Below the pieces are notes generated by a model. That model worked only from the letters and a program-made list of their open reading frames with translations. It ran no database searches and had not been told where the DNA came from. The position numbers were made by a program, and so were the translations under genes. From Candidatus Thorarchaeota archaeon (GTDB lineage Archaea; Asgardarchaeota; Thorarchaeia; Thorarchaeales; Thorarchaeaceae): a stretch of DNA of 25,982 nucleotides. The stretch spans positions 1 to 25,982 of the forward strand of contig DAOWDY010000017.1 in assembly GCA_030638785.1 (NCBI GenBank). The letters run 5' to 3'. Of this stretch, positions 7,494 through 15,627 are shown piece by piece; the stretch's first letter is position 1; each line of letters begins with the position of its first letter.

Positions 7494-9071
7494 TTACCTT
7501 TCTCTAAGACGCGGATTGAGCACCTGATCCAAGGTATGGCCTACGAAGGTGAAGGCCAACGATATGATTGTAATCATCAGACCTGGGAACACAACTACCC
7601 ACCATGCACCTGCACTGAATCCACCTGTACCCTGAGCATCTGCAAGCATCCGTCCCCAGCTCGGCTCGCTTGGGTCTGTTAGACCAAGAAATGCAAGGCC
7701 AGACTCTGAAAGGATTGCACCCACAACACCCAACGTGATATCTGCAAACAGAATGGGGGTTACGTTAGGTAGAATGTGACGATACATGATATAGGTATCA
7801 GATGCTCCAATAGCTCTAGCTGATTCCACGTAGGCTTTATTCTTCTCAGCCATGACTTGTGATCTAATCAGTCGTGATGTCCCCGTCCATCCTAATATTG
7901 AAATAACGACAATGATGTTTTGTATTGTTGGACCTAAGAACGCTGCAAGTACCATCATCAAGGGGAGTCCAGGAATCACTAGAAGGAAGTCAACGATTCT
8001 CATTAGTATCTCATCAGTCTTTCCTCCGAAGTATCCAGCAGTCATTCCTACAACCACACCAACGATTGTTGATAATGCAGTTGCAAGAATACCAATAATG
8101 AGTGAGATTCGAGAACCGTACACTAATTGGCTCCAAGCATCAGCTCCTTTATCAGTGGTTCCAAGAAGACCGAAATAATCACCATAAGGAACCATCTTGA
8201 GTTCAGTTATAGATACTGTAACGCTACCAGTGTAATACTCCCAAGGATGATCTCCGATGAAGGTTTCGAAGTTCGAAGTTGGTGCAAGACCGATTGCAAC
8301 AGTTAGTTCATCGAGGGGGTCTTCTTGGTTACCGTCAGCATCTGCAACCATTCCTCTCCATCCAGCTGCAATATCAAAGTAATTTAGGTCAATCCTACGT
8401 GACAGAGGATCATGTTGGTAGGGAGGGTTCGATTGATACACTTTTTGCCAGTCGCCTGAAGAATCAATTAGCCAGATAAATACACGAAACATAATTCCAC
8501 CAAATTCTGATGCGAAGTCCCCCGTAAGAGTGGTTCCAAAGGATAATGTGATGTTCACATCACTAGGTAATCGGTCATATTCCCAATCAAATGTTTGAGT
8601 CGTGTAAATGAAGTCGCCAGAATCAGGGAGTTGACCTTCTGGGTCTTCTGTGAAGTTTAATTCACTACCTGCAGTATAACTCCATGTCAGGTTCACATGA
8701 CTCTGACCATATGCACTATTTTCATCGCCATGTGCAGATGAGAATTGACCATCTGTAGTACCAACAATTGAATATCCAGGATTAGAAGTGAAGTAAGGAT
8801 CAGGAATCCTCTGTTCAGTTACCACACCAGTGGGGTCAAAGAGGGACATCCAACTGGGAGCAAGGAAACTTGGTGCAACTTTGTTGTTAGGAGAGGGATC
8901 ATGCGTTGCCAACATTGGTGCTGTTATTGCCATTCCAACAAACATGAGAAGTACAACTATACCTATTATCCCGATCTTGTGTTTCTTGAATTCAAACCAA
9001 AAGCCAGTGATTCCAATGTACCAGTTGCTATCTCGCCAATCTGTCTTCCCTTTTTCTGTCAATCCAAACAC
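7494..9071 (-). CDS. ABC permease, DppC-like, with large external domain (copy 1)
   Basis: Inner-membrane subunit of the importer. First helix about 33-52, then a roughly 210-residue external insert (82-296), then the usual DppC core: GTTDKGADAWSQLVYGSRISLIIG (from 304, a degenerate form of GTDxxGRDvlSRlvyGaRiSL), four to five helices, and the EAA coupling loop YVESARAIGASDTYIMYRHILPN (414-436). Normal DppC is about 300 aa; this has 525. The insert is beta-rich, with N-glycosylation sequons (NLT, NFT, NIT) and Trp/Asp-rich strands, and looks like an extracellular beta-sandwich. GTG start at 9071 with no strong SD. It ends with the same residues (DQVLNPRLRER) as copy 2. It sits between the binding protein and dppB with gaps of over 200 bases, suggesting separate transcripts. 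Confidence 0.9.
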   Translation of the reverse strand: MFGLTEKGKTDWRDSNWYIGITGFWFEFKKHKIGIIGIVVLLMFVGMAITAPMLATHDPSPNNKVAPSFLAPSWMSLFDPTGVVTEQRIPDPYFTSNPGYSIVGTTDGQFSSAHGDENSAYGQSHVNLTWSYTAGSELNFTEDPEGQLPDSGDFIYTTQTFDWEYDRLPSDVNITLSFGTTLTGDFASEFGGIMFRVFIWLIDSSGDWQKVYQSNPPYQHDPLSRRIDLNYFDIAAGWRGMVADADGNQEDPLDELTVAIGLAPTSNFETFIGDHPWEYYTGSVTVSITELKMVPYGDYFGLLGTTDKGADAWSQLVYGSRISLIIGILATALSTIVGVVVGMTAGYFGGKTDEILMRIVDFLLVIPGLPLMMVLAAFLGPTIQNIIVVISILGWTGTSRLIRSQVMAEKNKAYVESARAIGASDTYIMYRHILPNVTPILFADITLGVVGAILSESGLAFLGLTDPSEPSWGRMLADAQGTGGFSAGAWWVVVFPGLMITIISLAFTFVGHTLDQVLNPRLRER

Positions 9072-9249
9072 CTGTTTCTTTCAATGGAGCGATGAAACTC
9101 GAGGAGGTACTTTAACCCTAGAGGTCCGTCGAAAATGAGTGTGCCTTATCAACATTCCTGAACAAACATTGTTTTTTCATCTTAGTAGAATAATATGGTT
9201 CGTGCGGTGATGACGAAATATCGAGAATCCCAATTCGTTTCCTAATTAA

Positions 9250-9288
9250 GAAAGAAAAAGAAAGATGGTAAGCCCCGAGGGGCTACCA
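9250..9288 (-). terminator. hairpin plus U-rich tract after dppB
   Basis: Stem at 9266-9288: AGCCCC/GGGGCT extended by TGGT/ACCA with one bulged A. It lies 18 bases past the dppB stop. On the minus strand it is followed by CTTTCTTTTTCTTTC. Confidence 0.7.
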
Positions 9289-9306
9289 ACGTTTCGAACA
9301 ACTAGA

Positions 9307-10356
9307 TTATCCGTACTTAATCCGCGGATCAAGTACACCATATAGTAAGTCCGCTATGAAATTAGCAAGAATAGCCGTAATTGCGATTATCATGAAAATC
9401 GCCTGGACGACGGGGTAATCTAGGATGAATAAACTCTCAAAGATATACCTCCCAAGGCCGTACCAGTTGAACACCGTTTCTGTAAGCGTCGCCCCGTTTA
9501 TGAGGAAACCAAACGTCATTGCGATTATAGTGACCATCGGCAACATCGCGTTCTTCAGACCATGCTTGTATAGTACCTGATTCTCATCAAGTCCCTTTGC
9601 ACGCGCAGTGAGGATATAGTCCTCAGTCATCACATCGATGAGGTTGTTGCGCATGTAGAGGAAGTAACCACCGTACCCTCCGACGCCAAGGGCAATCATT
9701 GGGAGTATCAAATGGTGCAAGATGTTAGCAGCTATCACCAACGAACCAAGAGGATCGGTCTTTGCTGAAACCCACACCTCGTAGTCAATCGTCCCACCCA
9801 ATGGGAAGTTGATGAAGCCATCCGTTAGTGCGGGTAAGTAGAACGAGAACGTCATAAGTAGCATCATGCCCAACCAAAATATCGGGAGTGCATAGATGAA
9901 CAACGCCACCGTGACCGCACTGACATCTTTCCGAGAACCTGGGTCAGCAGCAACCTTCACACCAGTATAGATACCAAGAATGATAGAAACAATGGAGGAT
10001 GTACCCATCAACAGTAGGGTGTTGGGTAGTCGTGCCATTAGCTCATCCATGACTGGTTTCTGACTGACGAAGGAAATACCGAAGTTGCCTGTGAACATAT
10101 TAACGATGTATCGCCAGAACATGTAGATCCAGTCAAAGATGTCCGGATCTGGAACTAGACCAAATCGTGTGTACAACTGTGCAAGCACATCGCGTGTGAG
10201 GTTTCGTCGAAGCTCCTCACTGATCATCAGGTCTACCGGGCTGACACCCAGTACAAGAGTGGGAAGTCTGAAGAGAAAGAAATTGAAACATACTACTGCT
10301 ACGACAAGTAGGAACATGTAGATGCTTCTTCTAATAACGTACTCTCTAAGTCCCAT
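9307..10356 (-). CDS. ABC permease, DppB-like
   Basis: Membrane-spanning subunit of the Dpp/Opp importer, pairing with a DppC. Numbered from ATG 10356: N-terminal helix 11-30 preceded by YVIRRSIYM (typical DppB start), external segment about 35-105 with GNFGISF (90-96, family motif GDFGxSf), then helices at about 112-135, 148-172, 205-230 and 274-292, and the EAA loop DYILTARAKGLDENQVLYKHGLKNAMLP (from 246). It ends in YGVLDPRIKYG, the standard DppB tail. Length 349 is near normal and there is no added domain, unlike the DppC copies. ATG 10356 is preferred over the TTG at 10371 because GGAG lies 9 bases before it. Confidence 0.93.
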   Translation of the reverse strand: MGLREYVIRRSIYMFLLVVAVVCFNFFLFRLPTLVLGVSPVDLMISEELRRNLTRDVLAQLYTRFGLVPDPDIFDWIYMFWRYIVNMFTGNFGISFVSQKPVMDELMARLPNTLLLMGTSSIVSIILGIYTGVKVAADPGSRKDVSAVTVALFIYALPIFWLGMMLLMTFSFYLPALTDGFINFPLGGTIDYEVWVSAKTDPLGSLVIAANILHHLILPMIALGVGGYGGYFLYMRNNLIDVMTEDYILTARAKGLDENQVLYKHGLKNAMLPMVTIIAMTFGFLINGATLTETVFNWYGLGRYIFESLFILDYPVVQAIFMIIAITAILANFIADLLYGVLDPRIKYG

Positions 10357-10403
10357 TGTTAGACTCTCCAAACAGTACCTAGTGACGCTAAGTACTGTGA
10401 GCC

Positions 10404-10413
10404 AATATAATTT
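10404..10413 (-). promoter_or_regulatory. TATA-box-like element upstream of dppB
   Basis: On the minus strand AAATTATATTGG; predicted start of transcription is about 10380, leaving a leader of roughly 24 bases to ATG 10356. It supports dppB having its own promoter although it lies behind dppC2. Confidence 0.4.
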
Positions 10414-10496
10414 GGAGTTTACGTCCTAATAAGGATAGTGCTCAAGGAAAGCACTACCGAAGTATAGAATATGCCATTCAAACCAATAGGATGGTA

Positions 10497-10538
10497 AAAG
10501 AAAAAGAAAGAATGATGAGGCCCCGAAGGGCTCATCAT
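10497..10538 (-). terminator. hairpin plus U-rich tract after dppC2
   Basis: Stem at 10512-10538: ATGATGAG/CTCATCAT plus CCC/GGG with one bulged G. It lies 11 bases past the dppC2 stop. On the minus strand it is followed by TCTTTCTTTTTCTTTTA. Confidence 0.7.
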
Positions 10539-10549
10539 CCAGTGATAGA

Positions 10550-12133
10550 CTACCTCTCACGTAATCTTGGATTCAATACTTGGTCAAGTGTATGGCCAAC
10601 GAAGGTAAAGGCAAGCGAGAGAATTGTAATCATCATTCCTGGGAATACAACTACCCACCACGCACCTGCGCTGAAACCACCTGTGCCCTGAGCATCAGCA
10701 AGCATTCTGCCCCAGCTAGGAGCACTAGGATCGGTTAGACCAAGAAACGCTAGACCTGACTCTGATAGGATTGCTCCCACCACACCTAATGTGATGTTTG
10801 CAAACAGGATAGGTGTCACGTTTGGAAGTACATGTCTGAAGATGATATATGTGTCAGACGCTCCAATAGCTCTAGCTGACTCCACGTAGGCCTTATTCTT
10901 CTCAGCCATGACTTGTGATCGAATCAATCGTGATGTCCCCGTCCAACCCAGAATCGCGATAACTACGATAATGTTCTGTATGGTTGGGCCGAGGAATGCC
11001 GCCAGGACCATCATTAGTGGTAAACTCGGAATAACTAGCAAGAAGTCGACAAATCTCATAAGAGTTTCGTCAATCTTTCCTCCAAAGTATCCTGCCACCA
11101 GACCAACGATGACACCAACAGCAGTTGATAATCCTGTTGCAACAATACCGATGACCAAAGATACTTGTGATCCATATACAAGCTGACTCCATGCATCGCC
11201 GCCCTTGTCGGTTGAACCAAGAATGCCGAAGTAATTTCCGTATACCAGCATGGCGACACGCTTGAAGGTAACGGTAACAGATCCATCATAGACTTCTTCG
11301 TTAGTGTGTGTGCTATTGTAATCAAAACCGAAGTTGTTAGTTGGTGCAATACCAACAGCAATCTTCAGAATGTCATTGGGATCTTCTTGGACACCAGTTT
11401 CATCTTCAATCATTCCACGCCAACCTGCAGCAAGATCAAAGTAGTTGAGGTCAATCGTTCGACTCTGAAAGACATCAATGTAAGGTGGGAATGATCTGTA
11501 GATCCGTTGCCAATTGCCACTGGGGTCAATCAGCCACATATATACTTTGAACATCAGTCCACTATTTTCTTCGGTTTCGAAGCTTCCAGTAGTTGTAACT
11601 GATAGTTCAAGAGTCATGTTAACATCACTTGGAAGGCTGTTAAACTCCCACTCAAATTCCTGAGTAAAGAATATGAAACTGTTCGAATCGGGCATATGAC
11701 CGGTTGGGTCTAGAAGTCGCCAGTCCATATCTAGAGATTCTGGCGAGTGCTCCCATGTTAAATCTACATATCCTGCAGAATCAGAGCCTGCATATTGTTG
11801 CCCAGAGAATTCAGATTGCCTTAAGCCTCGTTCCTGGAAGTCGTTCGCTTCCGAGTTTAAGAGCTGAGGGTCAGGCATGTATTCACCGGTGGTGACCCCT
11901 GAAGGGTCAAAGATGGACACCCACCCTGGCGCAAGGAAGGTTGGTGCAACCTTGGCATTGGGTGAAGGATCATGTGTAGCTAACATTGGGGCACCAAATG
12001 CCATGCCCACGTAAAACAATAGCACGATAATCCCTAGGATTCCTATCTTATGCTTCCGATACTCTCTCCAAAAGCTGCTAGCGCTAACATACCAGTTACT
12101 ATCTTTCCATCCGCCTTTCTTGGTTTCTGACAC
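10550..12133 (-). CDS. ABC permease, DppC-like, with large external domain (copy 2)
   Basis: Paralogue of the permease at 7494-9071, with the same plan: GGWKDSNWYV N-terminus, first helix about 30-48, external insert about 80-298, then the DppC core with an EAA loop (YVESARAIGASDTYIIFRHVLPN) and the terminal DQVLNPRLRER. The C-terminal 200 residues are almost identical to copy 1, also at DNA level, while the external domains differ considerably yet share landmarks (LPSDVN, FxxxIWLID-like strand, IDLNYFDLAAGWRGM, QEDP). GTG start at 12133 with a strong SD (GGAGG, 8 bases upstream). It is probably an alternative partner for the single DppB, perhaps with another binding protein or ligand. Confidence 0.9.
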   Translation of the reverse strand: MSETKKGGWKDSNWYVSASSFWREYRKHKIGILGIIVLLFYVGMAFGAPMLATHDPSPNAKVAPTFLAPGWVSIFDPSGVTTGEYMPDPQLLNSEANDFQERGLRQSEFSGQQYAGSDSAGYVDLTWEHSPESLDMDWRLLDPTGHMPDSNSFIFFTQEFEWEFNSLPSDVNMTLELSVTTTGSFETEENSGLMFKVYMWLIDPSGNWQRIYRSFPPYIDVFQSRTIDLNYFDLAAGWRGMIEDETGVQEDPNDILKIAVGIAPTNNFGFDYNSTHTNEEVYDGSVTVTFKRVAMLVYGNYFGILGSTDKGGDAWSQLVYGSQVSLVIGIVATGLSTAVGVIVGLVAGYFGGKIDETLMRFVDFLLVIPSLPLMMVLAAFLGPTIQNIIVVIAILGWTGTSRLIRSQVMAEKNKAYVESARAIGASDTYIIFRHVLPNVTPILFANITLGVVGAILSESGLAFLGLTDPSAPSWGRMLADAQGTGGFSAGAWWVVVFPGMMITILSLAFTFVGHTLDQVLNPRLRER

Positions 12134-12351
12134 TTTGAAGGCCTCCGTGTTTAGGAACGACAGTGTGATAATCTAACCGTCGTCACTATTCACTCATTCT
12201 TCCGAAGTAGAGCCCCAATTAACTACTAAAAAAAGGTTCTGTCAAGGCGGATAAACCGAAAAATCGACCGAAAATGCATTTCAGGGGTATGGCAAAGTTT
12301 CTTTGTTCATTTTGCCGTCACGTAACCATGTTAAATCACTATATTCCTTGA

Positions 12352-12690
12352 TCAGTTAGCCGAACCGTGGTCATCAAGCCTGTCCAAGAACGGATCAGCC
12401 TCGTCAGCCTTTGCCTCTGAATCTTCTTTCTCTTCCTGTTCCATCCTCTCTTCACGAGCCTTGATGATATCCTTAGTTCTTCGAGATGATGCCCAAAGGT
12501 CTGCAAAGACCATACCAACCAGAAAAATCGTAAGAACTCCAGCCAGTGAAACAACAGCGCCAATGAATCGTAAAGTTTCGTGAACATACATCAATCCGAG
12601 ACCTCCAAATGTTAAGATGAATGGAATAGCAAGAACCCTCTTTCGTGGTTCTGTTCTGGTCTCCGGGAAGGCTCGTATTTTACCTGACAT
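12352..12690 (-). CDS. small two-helix membrane protein with acidic tail
   Basis: 112 aa, not recognised. A basic N-terminus (ETRTEPRKR) is followed by two hydrophobic helices (about 18-36 and 40-63), then a charged tail from about 67 (KAREERMEQEEKEDSEAKADEADP) likely to be helical or a coiled coil in the cytosol. The ATG at 12690 has a GGGGTGACC SD just upstream. It is the most upstream gene on the minus-strand side of the transporter cluster, divergent from dppD; I see no hairpin after its stop. It could be an accessory subunit, but position is the only evidence. Confidence 0.65.
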   Translation of the reverse strand: MSGKIRAFPETRTEPRKRVLAIPFILTFGGLGLMYVHETLRFIGAVVSLAGVLTIFLVGMVFADLWASSRRTKDIIKAREERMEQEEKEDSEAKADEADPFLDRLDDHGSAN

Positions 12691-12881
12691 AGTTGGTCAC
12701 CCCTGAGAGAATTTTAGTCCCTTTTACGATTTTCGAAGCATGCTGACACTGGCTTTTTTTCAAGGTCTTACAATTATTCCAATAGTTGTTTGATTCTTGC
12801 CGTGTCTGAGACACTAATAAACCAAATAATGAGAATGCCGGCAAGCTGTGGTGCAAATAGTTGCGTGCTGATGCAGAAACG

Positions 12882-12889
12882 TATTTAAG
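12882..12889 (+). promoter_or_regulatory. TATA-box-like element for dppD-dppF
   Basis: TATTTAAG with predicted start at about 12910 and a leader of roughly 55 bases to the ATG at 12968. It lies in the 277-base divergent region between the small membrane protein and dppD. Confidence 0.45.
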
Positions 12890-12967
12890 ATGTGGAAAGC
12901 CAGCAACGCGCGTTACGGGTGTGACGGAACCCCAATTTTACCTTTGCGCTTAGCGGAGTGTACGGAT

Positions 12968-13957
12968 ATGAATCTCCTAGACATCAGAAACCTGCGGATG
13001 TATTATCAAACTCAGAAGGGTCTGGTAAAAGCCGTAGATAACGTTAGCCTCGAGCTAGATGTCGGTGAGTCAATCGGTCTTGCAGGAGAGAGTGGTTGTG
13101 GTAAGAGCTCCCTTGCATATTCTATAATGCAGCTTTTACCGCCCGCAGCCAACATTGTCGGTGGCAACATCTACTTCAAGGGTGACGACTTGCTGAGAAA
13201 GTCAGCTCGAGAGATGCGTGATATTAGATGGAAGAATGTAGCTATCGTCTTCCAAGGTGCAATGAATGCTCTCAATCCAGTTTTTGAGATTGGAGAACAG
13301 ATTGCAGAGGCCATCCTCATGCACGAGAACGTGACAGAGGAAGAGGCTCTTGACCGATGTTCCAAACTGTTTGAGATGGTTGGTCTAGACCCTGGTCGAA
13401 TTCATAATTACCCACACGAGTTCTCAGGTGGTATGCGTCAGCGTGCGATGATCGCCATGGCTCTGGCTTGTAATCCAGACCTTGTAATTGCAGACGAACC
13501 AACTACAGCACTCGACGTGACTATTCAGGCCCAGATCCTGAAGCTTCTACAGAAGCTACAGAAAGATCTTGGTCTTTCACTCGTTCTGATTACACACGAC
13601 CTGTCAGTAATTGCAGAAACCTGTGACAAGACAGCAATCATGTATGCAGGACGAATTGCAGAACTAGCTGATGTTGTATCAGTCTTCAAGGAGCCGATAC
13701 ACCCGTACGCTACTGGTCTGGTTGGTGCTATTCCAAGCATGATCAAAGCAGAGAAGAGGAAGTTGACCTCAATTCCGGGTTCACCCCCCGATCTTATCAA
13801 TCCTCCAACAGGTTGCCGATTCCACCCAAGATGTCCCTACGCAGAAGACATCTGTTCAAGGGAGGAACCATCCTTTGATGAGATAGAGCCCGGTCGATAT
13901 GTATCATGTCACTTCCACGAACGTCTGAGAGGAGAATTAACAGTAGACCTTGAATAA
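12968..13957 (+). CDS. dppD: ABC transporter ATPase, DppD-like
   Basis: Cytosolic ATP-hydrolysing subunit of the importer. Walker A GESGCGKSS (40-48), Q-loop Gln96 (VFQGAMNALNP, typical of DppD), signature SGGMRQ (153-158), Walker B LVIADEP (172-178), H-loop His210. The C-terminal oligopeptide-transporter domain (about 235-320) has GCRFHPRCPYAEDIC and a later Cys (Cys283, 289, 296, 314); this four-Cys set is conserved in the family and is the likely iron-sulfur ligand set reported in DppD-type proteins. The frame is open from 12890, but ATG 12968 with GGAG about 10 bases upstream gives the canonical start. dppF follows 13 bases after the stop. Confidence 0.95.
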   Translation: MNLLDIRNLRMYYQTQKGLVKAVDNVSLELDVGESIGLAGESGCGKSSLAYSIMQLLPPAANIVGGNIYFKGDDLLRKSAREMRDIRWKNVAIVFQGAMNALNPVFEIGEQIAEAILMHENVTEEEALDRCSKLFEMVGLDPGRIHNYPHEFSGGMRQRAMIAMALACNPDLVIADEPTTALDVTIQAQILKLLQKLQKDLGLSLVLITHDLSVIAETCDKTAIMYAGRIAELADVVSVFKEPIHPYATGLVGAIPSMIKAEKRKLTSIPGSPPDLINPPTGCRFHPRCPYAEDICSREEPSFDEIEPGRYVSCHFHERLRGELTVDLE

Positions 13958-13970
13958 GGAGGACGAGAAG

Positions 13971-15032
13971 ATGACAACTGACGAATTAAAAATACTCGGA
14001 CAGTCTACACATATCAGAGAGGGTGAGCCGCTCATCCAAGTACGGAACATGCAGAAGTGGTTCCCAGTTAACACAGGCTTTCTGTCTTCACTGTTATACA
14101 AGCAGGAGCTTTATGTGAAAGCAGTTGACGGAGTTAACTTTGATGTGTTCAAAGGCGAAGTTCTCGTGCTTGCAGGTGAATCCGGTTGTGGTAAGACCAC
14201 TACTGGACGTTGTGTCCTTAATCTTGAGATGCCCACTGGTGGAAAAGTTATCTACGCCGGTCAGGATCTATCAACCCTAGACCGAAACGAGATGAAAGAA
14301 CTCAGAAAGAGGATGCAGATCACTTTCCAAGACCCATACGAGTCACTTAATCCAAAACAGAGCATCGCTAGCATTGTAGAAGAACCTTTGACAGTTCACA
14401 AGATTCCACTAACTCCAAGCCAGCGTCGTGAACGCGTTCTTGAGTCACTCGAGAATGTTGCGATGACACCGGCTGAAGACTTCATTGATAGATATCCACA
14501 CGAACTGTCAGGTGGTCAGAGACAACGAATCTCAGTAGCACGTGCACTTATTCTGCACCCAGAGTTCATGGTTGCAGATGAGCCAGTATCAATGCTGGAC
14601 GTATCGATTCGTGCAGAGATTCTGAATCTACTACTTCAACTAAGAGAAGAACTCGGTCTTACTTACCTATTCATTACACACGACCTTGCCGTTGCTACTT
14701 ACATTGCTGATAGGATTGGCATCATGTACCTTGGCAAGATTATGGAGATAGGTCCAGCCCACGAGGTTGCGTTCAATCCACATCATCCGTACACACGAGC
14801 GCTAATTTCAGCTGTACCATCTGGAGACCCAACAGTCAAGAGACGTGTTGAGTCACTGAAGGGTGAACCACCGAGTCCAATCAACGTCCCAAGTGGTTGC
14901 AGATTCCATCCACGTTGTCCGTTCGCTCAGGAGATTTGTGTAAGGGAGCTTCCTGAAGACCGTGACATGGGCGAGGGTCACTTTGTTGCCTGTCACTTTT
15001 CTGGAGAGCTAGGTGACGCACCCACCCAATAG
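13971..15032 (+). CDS. dppF: ABC transporter ATPase, DppF-like
   Basis: Second ATPase of the importer, expected to form a heterodimer with DppD under the DppB/DppC pair. Walker A GESGCGKTT (69-77), Q-loop Gln120 (ITFQDPYESLNP), signature SGGQRQ (180-185), Walker B FMVADEP (199-205), H-loop His237. C-terminal four-Cys set (Cys310, 316, 323, 341) as in DppD. The YKQELYVKAVDGVNFDVFKGE region is typical of DppF. The start is ATG 13971 with AAGGAGG 8 bases upstream; that SD overlaps the dppD stop region, so the two are translationally coupled. The in-frame TTG at 13950 is unlikely to be used. dppF is the last gene of the plus-strand transporter unit. Confidence 0.95.
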   Translation: MTTDELKILGQSTHIREGEPLIQVRNMQKWFPVNTGFLSSLLYKQELYVKAVDGVNFDVFKGEVLVLAGESGCGKTTTGRCVLNLEMPTGGKVIYAGQDLSTLDRNEMKELRKRMQITFQDPYESLNPKQSIASIVEEPLTVHKIPLTPSQRRERVLESLENVAMTPAEDFIDRYPHELSGGQRQRISVARALILHPEFMVADEPVSMLDVSIRAEILNLLLQLREELGLTYLFITHDLAVATYIADRIGIMYLGKIMEIGPAHEVAFNPHHPYTRALISAVPSGDPTVKRRVESLKGEPPSPINVPSGCRFHPRCPFAQEICVRELPEDRDMGEGHFVACHFSGELGDAPTQ

Positions 15033-15042
15033 ATTACAATTC

Positions 15043-15078
15043 GGGCGGCTCTCGGGTCGCCCATGTTGATTCTTTTTC
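15043..15078 (+). terminator. hairpin plus U-tract after dppF
   Basis: GGGCG/CGCCC stem (15043-15062, inner G-U and C-G pairs), 10 bases past the dppF stop, followed by TTGATTCTTTTTC. Confidence 0.65.
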
Positions 15079-15096
15079 AATCTGGAGGTAAATGCC

Positions 15097-15534
15097 CTGA
15101 GTGAAGAAACGGATAGAACACGAATTCTCCGAGCTATCAAGAAATGCTTGTCTGATTCGTTTGATCACTTTCAGGAGGCGATGGATGAACTTGATGAGAT
15201 TGGTCAGGGATCAATTGGTCCAGGTATGGCTCCAATCGTAGGGGGGTATGCACTGCCAGATCCTAGGAAGCAATACCGAGCAGCACTAATCTCCATTGAT
15301 TCTGCAGAAAAAGCACTCAATCCTCTTCTCAAAAGGTTGAAGGACAATCGTGTTAATGAAACCCACTTTCAAAAAGATGAGGCTATGATAATTTTGAAAG
15401 ATATTTCGGAATTCGAGTATGATATTTTGATGGCAAAGTTATCTGAAAGGTCAGGACGGGAATCAGTCTGGTATCGCCTTAGAGAAATGACTGATAAAAT
15501 TGAAAAGGTATTTCGTCTCGTTGCAGAAACATAG
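15097..15534 (+). CDS. helical protein of unknown function, probable CTG start
   Basis: I do not recognise this protein. It is charged, soluble and mostly helical (SFDHFQEAMDELDEI; QYRAALISIDSAEKALNPLL; YRLREMTDKIEKVF) with a Gly/Pro-rich break (GQGSIGPGMAPIVGGY). The first usual start codon is TTG 15148, which has no SD. The frame is open further up to a CTG at 15097 with GGAGG (15084-15088) 8 bases upstream; it would encode MSEETDRTRILRAIKK, a natural-looking N-terminus, giving 145 aa. It is the first of three plus-strand genes ending with the ligase fusion; a TATA-like GCTATATC (about 15535-15543) may separately serve the next gene. Confidence 0.65.
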   Translation: MSEETDRTRILRAIKKCLSDSFDHFQEAMDELDEIGQGSIGPGMAPIVGGYALPDPRKQYRAALISIDSAEKALNPLLKRLKDNRVNETHFQKDEAMIILKDISEFEYDILMAKLSERSGRESVWYRLREMTDKIEKVFRLVAET

Positions 15535-15627
15535 ATAGCTATATCTCACCTCGCACTGTCAAAAGGGTAATAACATGTCGTAGACCAATTCATGGTGAGG
15601 ACATGAGGAAAGGGTGGCATAATATCC

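Noticed and set aside
12890..12967. N-terminal extension of DppD by 26 residues
   Set aside because: It would start on top of the TATA-like box and lacks an SD; the ATG at 12968 gives the normal family N-terminus.
13950..13970. TTG start of DppF overlapping the dppD stop
   Set aside because: The strong AAGGAGG lies inside this stretch and is spaced for the ATG at 13971.
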